Source of the DNA: Synechococcus sp. MED850
Lineage (GTDB): Bacteria > Cyanobacteriota > Cyanobacteriia > PCC-6307 > Cyanobiaceae
Assembly: GCA_002700765.1 (NCBI GenBank)
Contig: PAEP01000004.1
Span: forward strand, 39,070-53,526
DNA: 14,457 bases
Direction: 5' to 3'
In this document: piece by piece, positions 14,361 to 14,457 of the stretch
Layout: each line of letters begins with the position of its first letter
Numbering within the stretch: position 1 is the first letter of the stretch
Made by a program: the position numbers and the translations under genes
Notes under the pieces: generated by a model
Told to the model about the DNA's origin: nothing
Seen by the model: only the letters and a program-made list of their open reading frames with translations
The model's database searches: none

Positions 14361-14457
14361 ATGACGATCGCTGTAGGACGCGCGCCTCAGCGGGGATGGT
14401 TTGACATCCTCGATGACTGGCTCAAGCGCGACCGCTTCGTTTTTGTCGGCTGGTCCG
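14361..14457 (+). CDS. psbD: Photosystem II D2 protein, 5' part
   Basis: The first 32 codons of psbD are present before the window ends. The translation [20 protein letters not shown] followed by [12 protein letters not shown] matches the strongly conserved cytoplasmic N-terminus of D2, which binds pheophytin and quinone QA in the photosystem II reaction centre together with D1. The start is ATG at 14361 with no strong Shine-Dalgarno element. In cyanobacteria psbD often overlaps psbC downstream, which lies outside this window. Confidence 0.97.
   Translation, partial: MTIAVGRAPQRGWFDILDDWLKRDRFVFVGWS

Noticed and set aside
14137..14364. A 75-codon + strand frame ending in an ATGA overlap with psbD
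   Set aside because: Its first half is antisense to the UPF0367 gene and the rest has no recognisable domain. The overlap with psbD is suggestive but probably chance.
1..14457. Defence island, mobile element, prophage or CRISPR array
   Set aside because: Every sizeable frame on the coding strands matches a core cyanobacterial family. No transposase, integrase, direct repeat array or shift in base composition was seen.

Overview
The window looks like ordinary core genome of a GC-rich marine picocyanobacterium, most likely marine Synechococcus or a close relative. The evidence is the set of genes typical of oxygenic phototrophs (Ycf34, Ycf3, the regulators RpaA and RpaB, a UPF0367 protein, and the start of psbD for photosystem II D2), the high GC content, very tight packing, and few HIP1 octamers. 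Genus placement is inference. No mobile element, CRISPR array, prophage or obvious foreign island was seen.

Layout. (1) 19-1462, + strand: ycf34, tsaB (tRNA t6A modification) and a DUF218/YdcF-like membrane-anchored protein, joined by 1-4 nt overlaps. (2) 1425-6103, - strand, read right to left: rpaB, plsX, fabH, fabD, plsC-like acyltransferase. This is a stress and light response regulator followed by genes that start fatty acid and phospholipid synthesis, with overlaps at rpaB/plsX and fabD/plsC. (3) 6194-7591, +: radA, divergent from rpaB. (4) 7623-8144, -: ycf3 (photosystem I assembly), divergent from (5) 8219-12086, +: a CtaA-type copper ATPase, tmk and holB, joined by 3-4 nt overlaps. 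(6) 12102-12890, -: rpaA, the circadian output regulator, convergent with holB. (7) 13131-14195, -: UPF0367 protein, an ECF-type ABC ATPase whose start overlaps it, tRNA-Asn(GUU), and a strong intrinsic terminator. (8) 14361-14457, +: first 32 codons of psbD.

Functional themes: photosynthetic apparatus (D2, Ycf3, Ycf34, copper supply for plastocyanin, RpaA/RpaB), lipid initiation (PlsX, FabH, FabD, PlsC), DNA replication and repair (Tmk, HolB, RadA) and tRNA function (TsaB, tRNA-Asn). About half the genes seem to start at GTG or TTG, so several starts were chosen from family length, overlap spacing or Shine-Dalgarno position.

The most unusual signal is the roughly 100-residue N-terminal extension of PlsX. 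It contains an 11-residue repeat resembling membrane-binding amphipathic helices, and part of it is also visible as a 33-nt DNA period. Other points are the psbD leader palindrome, an A-C mismatch in the tRNA-Asn T stem, an orphan ECF-type ATPase, and degenerate catalytic motifs in HolB and the PlsC-like protein. I see no clear new multi-gene system.
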